NCBI RefSeq assembly: GCF_020176695.1
Contig: NZ_JAIWIA010000004.1
Coordinates: forward strand, 43,922 to 107,921
Length of the DNA stretch: 64,000 nucleotides
Source: Massilia sp. MS-15
GTDB lineage: Bacteria > Pseudomonadota > Gammaproteobacteria > Burkholderiales > Burkholderiaceae_D
Direction: 5' to 3'
Both the position numbers and the translations under genes were made by a program. Below, piece by piece: positions 20,326 to 29,871 of this stretch (the stretch's first letter is position 1; every line of letters begins with the position of its first letter). The notes below the pieces were generated by a model that saw nothing but the letters and a program-made list of their open reading frames with translations, was not told where the DNA came from and made no database searches.

Positions 20326-21198
20326 TTACTTGGCAGCGGCCACCATGAAATCGACAGCGGCCTTGACATCGGCGTCCGGCACACTGGCGCCGCCCTTTGG
20401 TGGCATGACGCCGGCCTTGCCCTGGAAGCCCTTGATCGCATGTTCATAGAGGATGGCGTTGCCCTGGGCGATACGCGGGGTCCAGGCCGCCTTGTCACCC
20501 AGTTTCGGTGCGCCGGCAACTCCTGCACCATGGCAGGCCACGCAAGCCGCGTTATAGACGTTCTGGCCCGACGCCTGGGACACAGCGGGCGCCGCGGCCG
20601 GGGCTGGCTGGGCCGGCGCTGCGATGGCAGGGACGGGTGCGGCTGGCGTGGCAGTGTCTGCCGTTGAAGCGGCCGGCGCCGCGGCCGGGGCCGGCGCGGC
20701 AGGTTCCTTGAAGCTGGCACCGCTCTTGTTGGTCATGAAGACGACGGCGCGCGCGACTTCCAGGTCGTCCAGGTCAGGGTTGCCGCCCTTGGCGGGCATT
20801 GCACGGATGCCCTCGACGGCATGCTTGTACAGGGTGTCATAGCCCTGGCCGAGGCGGGCGCTCCATGCGCCAGTGTCGCCTGTCTTGGGAGCACCTGCGG
20901 CGCCGGTGTCGTGGCAGGCGGCGCACACGGCAGCGTAAACAGCATTGCCCGCCTGTAGCACTTTCGGCGCGTTGGCGTCGACCAGGGTAAAGCCTTGCTC
21001 GGCGAGCGGCTGGATGCGTTCCGCGACGGCTTCCGCCTCCTGGGACTTGGTGCCTGCGCCGGTGAGCCTGTCGCTGGTGGCGAACACGACCAGCAGGATG
21101 ATACCGATGACGATGACGAGGAAAAAGCCCGCGACGGCGACAATCAGTTGCTTAGGCGTGCGGATGATCGAATCGTGTTCGTGGTGTGCGTCGCTCAT
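20326..21198 (-). CDS. Membrane-anchored diheme cytochrome c (two c5-like domains)
   Basis: This 290-residue protein has one N-terminal membrane anchor (about 17-41) with the rest periplasmic. Two heme c motifs are seen, CAACH at 92-96 and CVACH at 219-223, each followed by a distal MPAKGG or MPPKGG methionine segment. The two c5-like domains look like an internal duplication joined by a Pro/Ala-rich linker at about 166-208. It should carry electrons between periplasmic donors and a terminal oxidase or reductase. It is a single-gene unit with its own terminator. Confidence 0.92.
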   Translation of the reverse strand: MSDAHHEHDSIIRTPKQLIVAVAGFFLVIVIGIILLVVFATSDRLTGAGTKSQEAEAVAERIQPLAEQGFTLVDANAPKVLQAGNAVYAAVCAACHDTGAAGAPKTGDTGAWSARLGQGYDTLYKHAVEGIRAMPAKGGNPDLDDLEVARAVVFMTNKSGASFKEPAAPAPAAAPAASTADTATPAAPVPAIAAPAQPAPAAAPAVSQASGQNVYNAACVACHGAGVAGAPKLGDKAAWTPRIAQGNAILYEHAIKGFQGKAGVMPPKGGASVPDADVKAAVDFMVAAAK

Positions 21199-21394
21199 GA
21201 TTTCCTTAATACTATTAAAAAAACCTGCTTACCTTCCGGCGCCTGCACACTCGCGTGCATTTCTGGAAACGCCGCCAAACGGCCGATTATAGACGGAAAG
21301 TAATTCGCTGTGGAACGCAAATTGTCGGGATACTATCCATGGACGCCAGCGAAGAAATTCTGTATCCTTCGGGTCACTTCAGTTCTTCCCCTAT

Positions 21395-21470
21395 GCGGCT
21401 GTAGCTCAGTGGATAGAGTATTGGCCTCCGAAGCCAAGGGTCGTGGGTTCGATCCCCGCCAGCCGCGCCA
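21395..21470 (+). tRNA. tRNA-Arg (anticodon CCG)
   Basis: A 76-nt cloverleaf can be folded by hand: acceptor GCGGCTG pairs with CAGCCGC, anticodon stem TTGGC pairs with GCCAA, the loop is CTCCGAA with anticodon CCG at 21428-21430, and the T arm is GTGGG/CCCGC with TTCGATC. CCA is encoded. It reads codon CGG. Confidence 0.96.
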
Positions 21471-22461
21471 CTTTCCAATCCTGCAGAACCTGCCTGCCTC
21501 CTGGGCGGACGCCTTCCCGAATCTGGAACATAACTGCTTCGGTGCGCAGTAAATACATGCTATATTCGCATGCATCCTGATGCGATCATTCGCATGTACC
21601 CATCGGCATTCGAACCAGCAAGCTAACTGTAGCTGGGTTCACCATCACCAGCCTGGTGACAGCGCTGCGTGACATGCTGTACGCCGGCGAGCCTAACGAG
21701 CGCTACGCTTGCTGAGTTCGCGCGCTCTCCAGCGGCCATGGAGGCGTTCCTGTACGAATTTGCCTCCACCAAAGCGGACATTCCTGGCAGTCCGCTTCGC
21801 GACTGATTGTTCAGCCGACATCCTCGGCAAACCATGAAGAGGGAGACGACATGCCAGCAGCCAATGATCTCTGTCAGTAATCCAAACAAGATAGCCCGCA
21901 CAGGGTGCCTCTCCGCAGGCATTCGCCCAAGCTCATGCGAACGTGTTGACTGAAGTCCGCTGCTTTTTTCCGCGCCCCGCGATGGCGCACTTGATCCAGG
22001 CGGATCCATGCAATGCACGACGTGCGACCAAGGTGAAGAGTAGGAACAGGCTGGGCTATGCCAGGTGGATAGCAAGCTTCCTGTCTTGGCATTGCCACAA
22101 AAGAAACGATCTTGCCAATAAAGTAACTAGTTCTGGTGCGCACGTTACGATTCGCAAATAACTTGATTTTTAGAAAATGTTAAAATCATATTTGCAAACA
22201 TGCACTGAGTAAGCGCTATGCAACGTGTAAAAGGTACGAACATACTTTAAAGAAAGTGTGCGACAGCAAATTGCACTTTCCTGTATGTAACCATTCCACA
22301 ATGCAACTACACCTATTGGAGCTTGCAATATCTACAAGAAACTGGCCACACTGTCGTTGTGATTCTACAAAATGCATGGCAGTGTTGAACGTGTCCTTGT
22401 TTCCATGTTATATTGAAAGTTATCATAATAGCAAAACTTTATTCGAGAACGGAATTCGATA
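21471..22461. other. 991-bp gene-poor spacer between tRNA-Arg and the exopolysaccharide locus
   Basis: No convincing gene is seen. Open frames here (for example minus 22075-21623) are Ser/Cys/His-rich with no family resemblance and poor codon bias. The first half has moderate GC, the last 320 bp is strongly AT-rich and must hold the promoter of the tviB operon. I see no copy of the tRNA 3' end, so no attachment site can be claimed. Confidence 0.6.
22385..22414 (+). promoter_or_regulatory. Putative sigma-70 promoter of the tviB operon
   Basis: TTGAAC (22385-22390) and TATATT (22409-22414) are 18 bp apart in AT-rich DNA about 50 bp before the tviB ATG. A second overlapping choice is TTGTTT (22397) with TATCAT (22421). 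An ACGGAA site precedes the start codon. Confidence 0.4.
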
Positions 22462-23751
22462 ATGAAAGCAGATGAAGTCGTCGCGGTAGTGGGACTGGGA
22501 TATGTTGGCTTGCCACTGGCAGTGGAATTCGGCAAGAAGTCAAAAACCATCGGCTTCGACCTGTCGGAAGCCAAGATCGAGAACTACCGGAAATTCATCG
22601 ACCCTACCGGTGAGGTGTCGACCGAACAATTGCAGGCTGCACGCCACCTGAGCGTCAGCACCGACCCCTCGGTCCTGGGCGAGGCAGACTACATCGTGGT
22701 AGCGGTCCCAACCCCGGTCGACAACGCCCACAACCCCGACTTCACCCCGCTGGCCGGCGCCAGCAAGACCGTCGGCACCCACATGAAGCGTGGCGCCATC
22801 GTCATCTTCGAATCGACCGTGTATCCAGGCGCTACCGAGGAAGTCTGCATCCCGCTGCTGGAAAAGCATTCGGGCATGAAGTGGAAGGAAGATTTCCACG
22901 TCGGCTTCTCGCCGGAGCGCATCAACCCGGGCGACAAGGAACATACCCTGACCACCATCCTGAAAGTGGTCTCGGGTGACGACGAAGCCACCCTCGAGCG
23001 CGTCGCCGCGCTGTACGAGTCGGTGGTCACCGCCGGCGTGCACCGTGCCTCCAGCATCAAGGTCGCCGAGGCAGCCAAGGTCATCGAGAATACCCAGCGC
23101 GACCTGAACATCGCCCTGATGAACGAACTGGCCATCATCTTCGACAAGATCGGCATCGATACCCTCGAAGTGCTGAAGGCGGCGGGCACCAAGTGGAACT
23201 TCCTGCCCTTCCGTCCCGGCCTGGTGGGCGGCCACTGCATCGGCGTCGATCCCTACTACCTGACCCACAAGGCCGAGATGATCGGCTACCACCCGCAGGT
23301 GATCCTGGCCGGCCGCCGCATCAACGACGGCATGGCCAAGTTCGTGGCGGAGAAAACCGTCAAGTCGATGATCTCGTCGGGCTTCCACGTCAAGGGCTCG
23401 AAGGTCAACGTGATCGGCCTGACCTTCAAGGAAAACTGCCCCGACCTGCGCAATTCGAAGGTCGCCGACATCGTGCACGAGCTGGAAAGCTACGGCGTCG
23501 AAGTGCACGTGTTCGACCCGCAGGCCGATGCCGGGGAAGCCCAGCACGAGTACGGCATCAAGCTGGAAAGCTGGGACAGCCTGCCGCAGGCCGATGCGCT
23601 GGTGGTGGCGGTGCCGCACAAGGAAGTGCTGGCCCTGTCGCTGACCGATTTCCAGTCCAAGCTCAACCCGAGCGGCTGCTTCATCGACGTCAAGTCGCAG
23701 TTCGATCCGAACGCCCTGCAGGAAGCCGGCTACTGCGTCTGGCGCCTCTGA
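22462..23751 (+). CDS. tviB: UDP-N-acetyl-hexosamine 6-dehydrogenase (TviB/WbpO family)
   Basis: This 429-residue nucleotide-sugar dehydrogenase has the NAD-binding GLGYVGLPLA at about 11-20, the central VGFSPERINPGD segment (about 147-158) and the catalytic C259 in GGHCIGVDPYYL. The family oxidises the C6 hydroxyl of UDP-GlcNAc or UDP-GalNAc to the uronic acid using two NAD. In Vi antigen and Pseudomonas O-antigen pathways it works with a TviC/WbpP epimerase, which follows directly here. It is the first gene of the plus-strand exopolysaccharide block. Confidence 0.93.
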   Translation: MKADEVVAVVGLGYVGLPLAVEFGKKSKTIGFDLSEAKIENYRKFIDPTGEVSTEQLQAARHLSVSTDPSVLGEADYIVVAVPTPVDNAHNPDFTPLAGASKTVGTHMKRGAIVIFESTVYPGATEEVCIPLLEKHSGMKWKEDFHVGFSPERINPGDKEHTLTTILKVVSGDDEATLERVAALYESVVTAGVHRASSIKVAEAAKVIENTQRDLNIALMNELAIIFDKIGIDTLEVLKAAGTKWNFLPFRPGLVGGHCIGVDPYYLTHKAEMIGYHPQVILAGRRINDGMAKFVAEKTVKSMISSGFHVKGSKVNVIGLTFKENCPDLRNSKVADIVHELESYGVEVHVFDPQADAGEAQHEYGIKLESWDSLPQADALVVAVPHKEVLALSLTDFQSKLNPSGCFIDVKSQFDPNALQEAGYCVWRL

Positions 23752-23830
23752 TCGCGAGGCCAATGACCGCCGCGCGGCCGCGCGGCGGACGCTGCCGGTT
23801 CCGCCGGCGTGACCGTGAAAGTGTCTGAGA

Positions 23831-24859
23831 GTGAACAAGTACCAAGAAATCCAGCAACACCTTCTGCAGCATCGCTATCACTGGCTGGTGACGGGTGCGG
23901 CCGGCTTCATCGGTTCGAACCTGGTCGAGACCCTGCTTCAGCTGGGCCAGCAGGTCACGGGCCTCGACAACTTCGCCACCGGCCACCGCCACAACCTCGA
24001 GCAGGTGAAAGAATCTGTCAAAAAAGAGGCGTGGGAGAAATTTAATTTCATCGAAGCGGATATCCGCGACGCCGCCGCCTGCCAGGCTGCCTGCCAGGGT
24101 GTCGATTTCGTCCTGCACGAGGCGGCGCTCGGTTCGGTCTCGCGCTCGATCAACGATCCGCTGACGACCAATGCCACCAATATCGGCGGTTTCCTGAACA
24201 TGCTGGTGGCGGCGCGCGACGCGGGCGTACGCCGCTTCGTCTATGCGGCATCGAGCTCGACCTACGGCGACCATCCGGACCTGCCAAAGATCGAGGAACG
24301 CATCGGCAATCCGTTGTCACCTTACGCGGTGACGAAGTACGTCAACGAGCTGTATGCCAACGTGTTCGGCCGGACCTACGGCCTTGAATCGATCGGCCTG
24401 CGCTATTTCAACGTGTTCGGACGGCGCCAGGATCCGAACGGCGCCTATGCCGCCGTGATCCCGCAATGGATCGCCGCGCTGATCCGCAACCAGCCGCTGC
24501 GCATCAATGGGGACGGCGAGACCAGCCGCGACTTCTGCTACATCGACAACGTGGTCCAGGCCAACCTGCTGGCGGCGCTGGCCGGCAAGGAAGCGGCCAA
24601 TGCGGTCTACAACGTGGCGCTGGGCGAGCGCACCTCGCTCAACCAGCTGTACCGGATGATGACGACGGCGCTGCAGGAGCGCTTCCCGCATGTCGCGCAG
24701 CACCAGCCGGAATACGCCGATTTCCGGCGCGGCGACGTGCGCCACTCGCAGGCGGATATTTCAAAGGCCAGCGCGGCGCTGGGCTACCAGCCCACGCACC
24801 GCATCGGCGACGGCTTGAAGGAGGCGATGGACTGGTACGTCCGCAGCCTGTCGCACTAG
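23831..24859 (+). CDS. tviC: UDP-N-acetylglucosamine / glucosaminuronate 4-epimerase (TviC/WbpP family)
   Basis: This 342-residue extended SDR epimerase begins with GTG at 23831. The Rossmann motif TGAAGFIG is at 21-28 and the catalytic Tyr and Lys are Y165 and K169 (YAVTK), with a Ser in AASSSTYG upstream. The N-terminal extension before the Rossmann motif is typical of WbpP/TviC rather than GalE. It would interconvert UDP-GlcNAc(A) and UDP-GalNAc(A), pairing with TviB to give UDP-GalNAcA. The gap to tviB is 79 bp. Confidence 0.92.
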   Translation: MNKYQEIQQHLLQHRYHWLVTGAAGFIGSNLVETLLQLGQQVTGLDNFATGHRHNLEQVKESVKKEAWEKFNFIEADIRDAAACQAACQGVDFVLHEAALGSVSRSINDPLTTNATNIGGFLNMLVAARDAGVRRFVYAASSSTYGDHPDLPKIEERIGNPLSPYAVTKYVNELYANVFGRTYGLESIGLRYFNVFGRRQDPNGAYAAVIPQWIAALIRNQPLRINGDGETSRDFCYIDNVVQANLLAALAGKEAANAVYNVALGERTSLNQLYRMMTTALQERFPHVAQHQPEYADFRRGDVRHSQADISKASAALGYQPTHRIGDGLKEAMDWYVRSLSH

Positions 24860-24911
24860 GAACAGGGCACCATGCATATCCAGAAAAGAAACAAGAATTT
24901 CGGAGGCTACC

Positions 24912-26315
24912 GTGTTTAGGATCTCAAACCACTATGTGTCGAAGATCGTCTTCCTGCTGCTGTTCGTCGAAGTTCTGGTGCTGCTGGGCGCAGCCTATGT
25001 CGGCGCGGCGGTGCGCATGCTCGAATTCGAGGACGCCGCGCGCACGGCCCACCTCGAGCACTTCTTCACCTCGGCGGTTGCGTTCACGGTAGCCATCATC
25101 TTCAGCATGAGCGCGATGGGCATGTACCAGCTCGACTTCGACGAAGGATTGCGCCATCCCTTCTTCATGAAGCTGATGCCGTCCTTCCTGATGGGCTTCG
25201 TGATCCTGGCGCTGGTGTTCTACATGGCGCCGGAACTGTCGTTCGGGCGCGGCACCATGGCGCTGGTGTTCATGCTGGCCGGGATCGGCATCTTTTTGGC
25301 GCGCATGGCCATTTTCAAGTCGTCGGAAGCGCGCTTCCTGAAGTCGCGCATCATGTTCCTGGGCGGTGGCCCGCTGGCCAAGGAATGCAGCGAACTGGCC
25401 ATGAAGACCTCGAACTGCAACCGCTACGACATCGCCGGCTTCATCCCCAGCCCGAGCGAAGAAATGTGCGTACCGGAGGGCAAACTGCTGAAGGTGCGCG
25501 ACGGCGATTCGCTGATCTCGCTGGTGCGCCAATATAACGTGTCGGAAATCGTGGTGTCGGTGCAGAACCGCCGCAGCGGCTTCCCGATCAAGGAACTCCT
25601 GGACTGCAAGCTGCGTGGCATCAAGGTCACCGACGCCGCCACCTTCTTCGAGCGCGAGACCTGCCAGATCCGCGTCGACTCGCTGCAGCCTTCCTGGCTG
25701 GTGTTCGGCGGAGGCTTCGACCAGAGCTTCGTGCGTACCTTCATGAAGCGCACCTTCGACCTGGTGTGCAGCTTCCTGATCCTGCTCGCTGCCTTCCCGC
25801 TGATGCTGCTGGCCGCGCTGGCCGTGTGGCTGGAAGACCGCGGGCCGATCTTCTATTCGCAGGAACGGGTCGGCAAGGACGGCAAGACCTTCTTCGTCCA
25901 CAAGTTCCGCAGCATGCGCGCCGACGCCGAAAAGGCCGGCCAGCCGCAGTGGGCCGCGCAGAACGACCCGCGCGTCACCCGGGTCGGCAACTTCATGCGC
26001 AAGACCCGCATCGACGAGCTGCCCCAGATCGTCAACGTGTTCAAGGGCGAGATGTCGTTCGTCGGCCCGCGTCCGGAGCGCCCGTATTTCGTCGAGCAGC
26101 TGATCGAAGTCGTCCCGTACTACAACGTGCGCCACAGCGTCAAGCCGGGCATCACCGGCTGGGCCCAGGTGCGCTACGGCTATGGCTCCTCGGCCGAGGA
26201 CGCGCTGCAGAAGCTGCAGTACGACCTGTACTACGTGAAGAACAACAGCCTGTTCCTGGATGTGCTCATCCTGATCAACACGCTCAAGGTCGTGCTGTTT
26301 CGCAGCGGGCGCTGA
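24912..26315 (+). CDS. XrtA/PEP-CTERM-type initiating sugar transferase (TIGR03013-like, EpsB)
   Basis: This 467-residue protein begins with GTG. The first 130 residues hold four or five membrane segments, then a soluble Rossmann-like region (about 135-250), then the bacterial sugar transferase domain from about 275. That domain starts with KRTFDLVCSF and a membrane hairpin, then has KFRSMRADAE, DELPQIVNVFKGEMSFVGPRPE and a late GITGWAQVRYGYG. It transfers a sugar 1-phosphate to undecaprenyl phosphate, the first committed step of repeat-unit assembly. The family is tied to exosortase A loci. Confidence 0.93.
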   Translation: MFRISNHYVSKIVFLLLFVEVLVLLGAAYVGAAVRMLEFEDAARTAHLEHFFTSAVAFTVAIIFSMSAMGMYQLDFDEGLRHPFFMKLMPSFLMGFVILALVFYMAPELSFGRGTMALVFMLAGIGIFLARMAIFKSSEARFLKSRIMFLGGGPLAKECSELAMKTSNCNRYDIAGFIPSPSEEMCVPEGKLLKVRDGDSLISLVRQYNVSEIVVSVQNRRSGFPIKELLDCKLRGIKVTDAATFFERETCQIRVDSLQPSWLVFGGGFDQSFVRTFMKRTFDLVCSFLILLAAFPLMLLAALAVWLEDRGPIFYSQERVGKDGKTFFVHKFRSMRADAEKAGQPQWAAQNDPRVTRVGNFMRKTRIDELPQIVNVFKGEMSFVGPRPERPYFVEQLIEVVPYYNVRHSVKPGITGWAQVRYGYGSSAEDALQKLQYDLYYVKNNSLFLDVLILINTLKVVLFRSGR

Positions 26316-26384
26316 GCCGGTAGTCCGGCCCGTGCGTATCCGTCCCGACCCCGAGCCCGCACCCGCGCCGCTGACCTCGACCAC

Positions 26385-28496
26385 ATGGATGTTTCCCTGA
26401 CCAGCATCGCGGCCTACAGCTATGCGCTGGTGGCCGCCTGTTTCCTCGTGCTCGGCGCGCCACTGGCGGTGCGCCAGCGGCGCCGCCACGACGTCGCGCT
26501 CGGCCTGGCCTGCCTGTCCAGCGTCCTGTGGGGCGTGGCGCTGGCCTGGGAAGCCGCCTATGGCAATGTATGGTCGCCCCTGGCCGATGGCGCCGAGCTG
26601 CTGCGCAACGCCGCCTGGTCGGTGTTCCTGCTGGTCCTGCACGGCCATTTCACCGATCCCGCCAGCCGCATGCCGCTGCGCCTGCAGCCGGCGCTGGTGC
26701 TGGGTGGACTGGTCTACCTGGTCTGCCTGGCTGCGGTGTTCGGCGGCCACTGGAGCCTGGTCCAGGAAGGCCGGCCCGGCGCGCTGCCGATCGCGCTGCG
26801 GGTGGCGATGGCGGTATCCGGCATGCTGCTGGTGGAACTGGTGTACCGCAACCGCACCCTGCACGAGCGCTGGGCCGTGAAGTTCGCCTGCATCGGCATC
26901 GGCGCCATGTTCGCCTACGACTTCTACCTGTACAGCCACACCCTGCTGTTCCGCAGCGTGGATGCCGAGATCTGGGCCGCGCGCGGCCTGGTCAACGCGC
27001 TGACGGTGCCCCTGATCGCGATCTCGCTCGGCCGCAGCAAGCTGTGGTCCTCGCCGCTGGCGGTATCGCGCCGCGCGATGTTCCACTCGGCCACCCTGTT
27101 CGGCTCGGCCCTGTACCTGCTGGCGATGGGCTCGGCCGGCTACTACCTGCGCTACTTCGGCGGCAGCTGGGGCACGGTGATGCAGGTGACCTTCCTGTTC
27201 GCCGCCGTCATCCTGCTGGCGGGGGTGCTGTTCTCGGGCAGCTTCCGGGCGCGCCTGAAGGTCTTCATCAGCAAGCACTTCTACCGCTATAACTACGACT
27301 ACCGCGAAGAGTGGATGCGTTTTACGCGTACCCTGTCCAAGCCGGGCCCGGACCTGGGCGAGCGCGCCATCGAGGCGGTTGCCGCCCTGGTCGAGAGCCC
27401 GGGCGGGGCCCTGTGGCAGCGCGCCGAAGGCGGCGCCCGTTTCGAGCCGGTGGCGAGCTGGCAGGGGCCGGCGCTGGCCGCTTCCGAGCCTGCCGATTCC
27501 GCCTTCTGCCAGTTCCTCGAGACCAGCCAGTGGGTGGTCGACCTGCACGAATACGCCGACCATCCGGAAAAATACGAGACCCTGGTGCTGCCGGCCTGGC
27601 TGGCCGGCTACCCGCGCGCCTGGCTGATCGTGCCCCTGATCCTGCACGGGCGCCTGTTCGGCTTCGTGCTGCTGCAGAACCCGCGCAGCCCGGTCAAGTT
27701 GAACTGGGAAGTGATCGACGTGCTCGAGATCGCGGGCAGCCAGGCCGCCAGCCAGCTGGCGCAGCAGGACGCCGCCAATGCGCTGATGGTGGCGCGCCAG
27801 TTCGAATCCTTCAACCGCATGTCGACCTTCGTGGTGCACGACCTGAAGAACCTGGTGCTGCAGCTGTCGCTGATGAACGCCAACGCGGCCAAGCACAAGG
27901 ACAACCCCGAGTTCCAGGCCGACATGCTGGAGACGGTCGACTACTCGGTGCAGAAGATGAAGATCATGCTGCAAAAGCTCAGCCGCACCGACAACGCGGA
28001 ACAGCCGCTGGCGCTCGCCCTGGACCAGGTGGTGACGCAGGCGGTGGCCCTGAAGGCGGCCTTCGAGCCGCGCCCGCAGCTGCTGGTCGAGGATCCCGCG
28101 CTGCGCGTGCTGGCCGACCGCGAGCGCCTTGAACGCGTGGTCGGGCATTTGATCCAGAACGCGATCGAGGCCACGCCGCGCACCGGCAAGGTGGCGATCC
28201 GCCTGCTGCGCAAGGGCCACAGCGCCGTCGTCGAGATCGCCGACACTGGCGAGGGCATGAGCGAGGAATTCATCCGCGAGCGCCTGTTCAAGCCCTTCGA
28301 TTCGACCAAGTCGGCGGGCATGGGCATTGGCGTGTTCGAAAGCCGTGAATACATCCATGAACTGGGCGGCAGCCTGGAGGTGAGCAGCACGCCTGGCGCG
28401 GGCACCACCTTCCGGGTCCTGCTGCCGCTACACCAACAGGAAACGCCGGCGGACGGGGGCATGCAGCGTGCCCCACGTGCGCAGGGCGCCGCCTGA
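26385..28496 (+). CDS. prsK: PEP-CTERM system sensor histidine kinase PrsK
   Basis: This 703-residue kinase has about eight hydrophobic segments in residues 1-300, a GAF-like region (about 320-460), and a kinase core. The phosphoacceptor is H485 in FVVHDLKNL. The N box HLIQNAIEA and the G1 box DTGEGMSEE are present, and the C-terminal ATPase domain ends near 690. It matches the PrsK family found in exosortase A loci. It is followed after 13 bp by its response regulator. The multi-span input region suggests it senses a membrane or envelope signal. Confidence 0.93.
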   Translation: MDVSLTSIAAYSYALVAACFLVLGAPLAVRQRRRHDVALGLACLSSVLWGVALAWEAAYGNVWSPLADGAELLRNAAWSVFLLVLHGHFTDPASRMPLRLQPALVLGGLVYLVCLAAVFGGHWSLVQEGRPGALPIALRVAMAVSGMLLVELVYRNRTLHERWAVKFACIGIGAMFAYDFYLYSHTLLFRSVDAEIWAARGLVNALTVPLIAISLGRSKLWSSPLAVSRRAMFHSATLFGSALYLLAMGSAGYYLRYFGGSWGTVMQVTFLFAAVILLAGVLFSGSFRARLKVFISKHFYRYNYDYREEWMRFTRTLSKPGPDLGERAIEAVAALVESPGGALWQRAEGGARFEPVASWQGPALAASEPADSAFCQFLETSQWVVDLHEYADHPEKYETLVLPAWLAGYPRAWLIVPLILHGRLFGFVLLQNPRSPVKLNWEVIDVLEIAGSQAASQLAQQDAANALMVARQFESFNRMSTFVVHDLKNLVLQLSLMNANAAKHKDNPEFQADMLETVDYSVQKMKIMLQKLSRTDNAEQPLALALDQVVTQAVALKAAFEPRPQLLVEDPALRVLADRERLERVVGHLIQNAIEATPRTGKVAIRLLRKGHSAVVEIADTGEGMSEEFIRERLFKPFDSTKSAGMGIGVFESREYIHELGGSLEVSSTPGAGTTFRVLLPLHQQETPADGGMQRAPRAQGAA

Positions 28497-28509
28497 CGCG
28501 AGGAACGAC

Positions 28510-29871
28510 GTGACCCAGAACAAACCAAAACTCCTGATCATCGAGGACGACCCCGGGGTGCAGAAGCAGCTTCGCTGGAGCCTCGACGCCTACGACGTGG
28601 TGGTGGCCGGTGACCGCGAAGCGGCGCTGGCCCAGATCCGGCGCCATGAACCGGCCGTGTGCACCATGGACCTCGGCCTGCCGCCCGATCCGGACGGTTC
28701 CACCGAAGGCCTGGCGACGCTGCAGCAGATCCTGGCGCTGGCGCCGGACACTCGCGTCATCGTCCTGACCGGTAACCAGGACCATGCGAATGCCGTCAAG
28801 GCGATCGGCATGGGCGCCTACGATTTCCACCACAAGCCCTGCGACCCGGAGGTGCTCAACCTGGTGATCCAGCGCGCCTTCTTCCTGCACAACCTGCAGC
28901 AGGAAAACCGCCGCATGCAGCAGGCGCAAGCCGATTCGCCGCTGGCCGGCGTGATTTCGCGCGACCCCGGCATGCTCAAGGTGTGCCGCAACATCGAGAA
29001 GGTGGCGCCCACTTCCGCGTCCGTGATGCTGCTGGGCGAATCCGGCACCGGCAAGGAAGTGCTGGCGCGCGCGCTGCACCAGCTGTCGCCGCGCAGCAAG
29101 GAGCGCTTCATGGCGATCAACTGCGCCGCCATTCCGGAAAACCTGCTCGAGAGCGAACTGTTCGGCTATGAAAAGGGCGCCTTCACCGGCGCGGCCAAGC
29201 AGACCAAGGGCAAGGTCGAACTGGCGCACGGCGGTACCTTCTTCCTCGACGAAGTGGGGGACCTGCCGATGCCGCTGCAGGCCAAGCTGCTGCGCTTCCT
29301 GCAGGAGCGCGTGATCGAGCGCATCGGCGGGCACGAAGAGATTCCCGTGGACGTGCGCATCGTCTGCGCCACCCACCAGAAACTGAAGGAACTGTGCGCC
29401 CAGGGGCGCTTCCGCGAAGACCTGTATTACCGCCTGTCCGAGATCGTGGTCACCATTCCGCCGCTGCGCCAGCGCGAAGGCGACGCGGCCCTGCTGGCCC
29501 ACCATTTCAAGAACAAGTTCTGCGCGCAGGAAGGGCGCGCCTCGCTGCACTTCGCGCCGGACGCGATCGCCGCCATCGAATCCTACGCCTGGCCGGGCAA
29601 CGTACGCGAGATGGAGAACTACATCAAGCGCGCGGTCATCATGGCCGATGGCAACACCATCGTGGCCGATGACCTCGGACTGCCGGGCGAGGGCGCCGAG
29701 GAAGAGCCGATCAACCTGCGCCAGGTGCGCGACGAGGCCGAATACAAGGCCATCGTGAAGGCGCTGGCGCGGGTGGACGGCAATATCGTCAAGGCGTCCG
29801 AGATCCTCGGCGTGAGCCGGCCGACGCTGTACGACCTGATGGGACGACACGGCATCAAGACCGGCGCATGA
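28510..29871 (+). CDS. prsR: PEP-CTERM-box sigma-54-type response regulator PrsR
   Basis: I place the start at the GTG at 28510, preceded by GCGAGGAAC, because it gives a receiver domain that begins normally (453 residues); the frame is open further upstream only within prsK. Phosphoacceptor is D54 (TMDLG). The AAA+ domain has Walker A GESGTGKE and the sigma-54-contact motif GAFTGA. A Fis-type helix-turn-helix ends the protein ([18 protein letters not shown]). It activates RpoN promoters, probably of exopolysaccharide and PEP-CTERM genes. It overlaps the next gene by 4 bp. Confidence 0.94.
   Translation: MTQNKPKLLIIEDDPGVQKQLRWSLDAYDVVVAGDREAALAQIRRHEPAVCTMDLGLPPDPDGSTEGLATLQQILALAPDTRVIVLTGNQDHANAVKAIGMGAYDFHHKPCDPEVLNLVIQRAFFLHNLQQENRRMQQAQADSPLAGVISRDPGMLKVCRNIEKVAPTSASVMLLGESGTGKEVLARALHQLSPRSKERFMAINCAAIPENLLESELFGYEKGAFTGAAKQTKGKVELAHGGTFFLDEVGDLPMPLQAKLLRFLQERVIERIGGHEEIPVDVRIVCATHQKLKELCAQGRFREDLYYRLSEIVVTIPPLRQREGDAALLAHHFKNKFCAQEGRASLHFAPDAIAAIESYAWPGNVREMENYIKRAVIMADGNTIVADDLGLPGEGAEEEPINLRQVRDEAEYKAIVKALARVDGNIVKASEILGVSRPTLYDLMGRHGIKTGA

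Noticed and set aside
21623..22075. A 150-codon minus-strand frame in the gene-poor spacer
   Set aside because: Composition is Ser/Cys/His-rich, there is no ribosome site or known motif, and codon use is unlike the neighbours.
24924..28358. An 1144-codon open frame on the minus strand opposite the sugar transferase and prsK
   Set aside because: Same shadow pattern (His/Gln/Ala-rich, no motifs). The plus strand carries well-conserved families.
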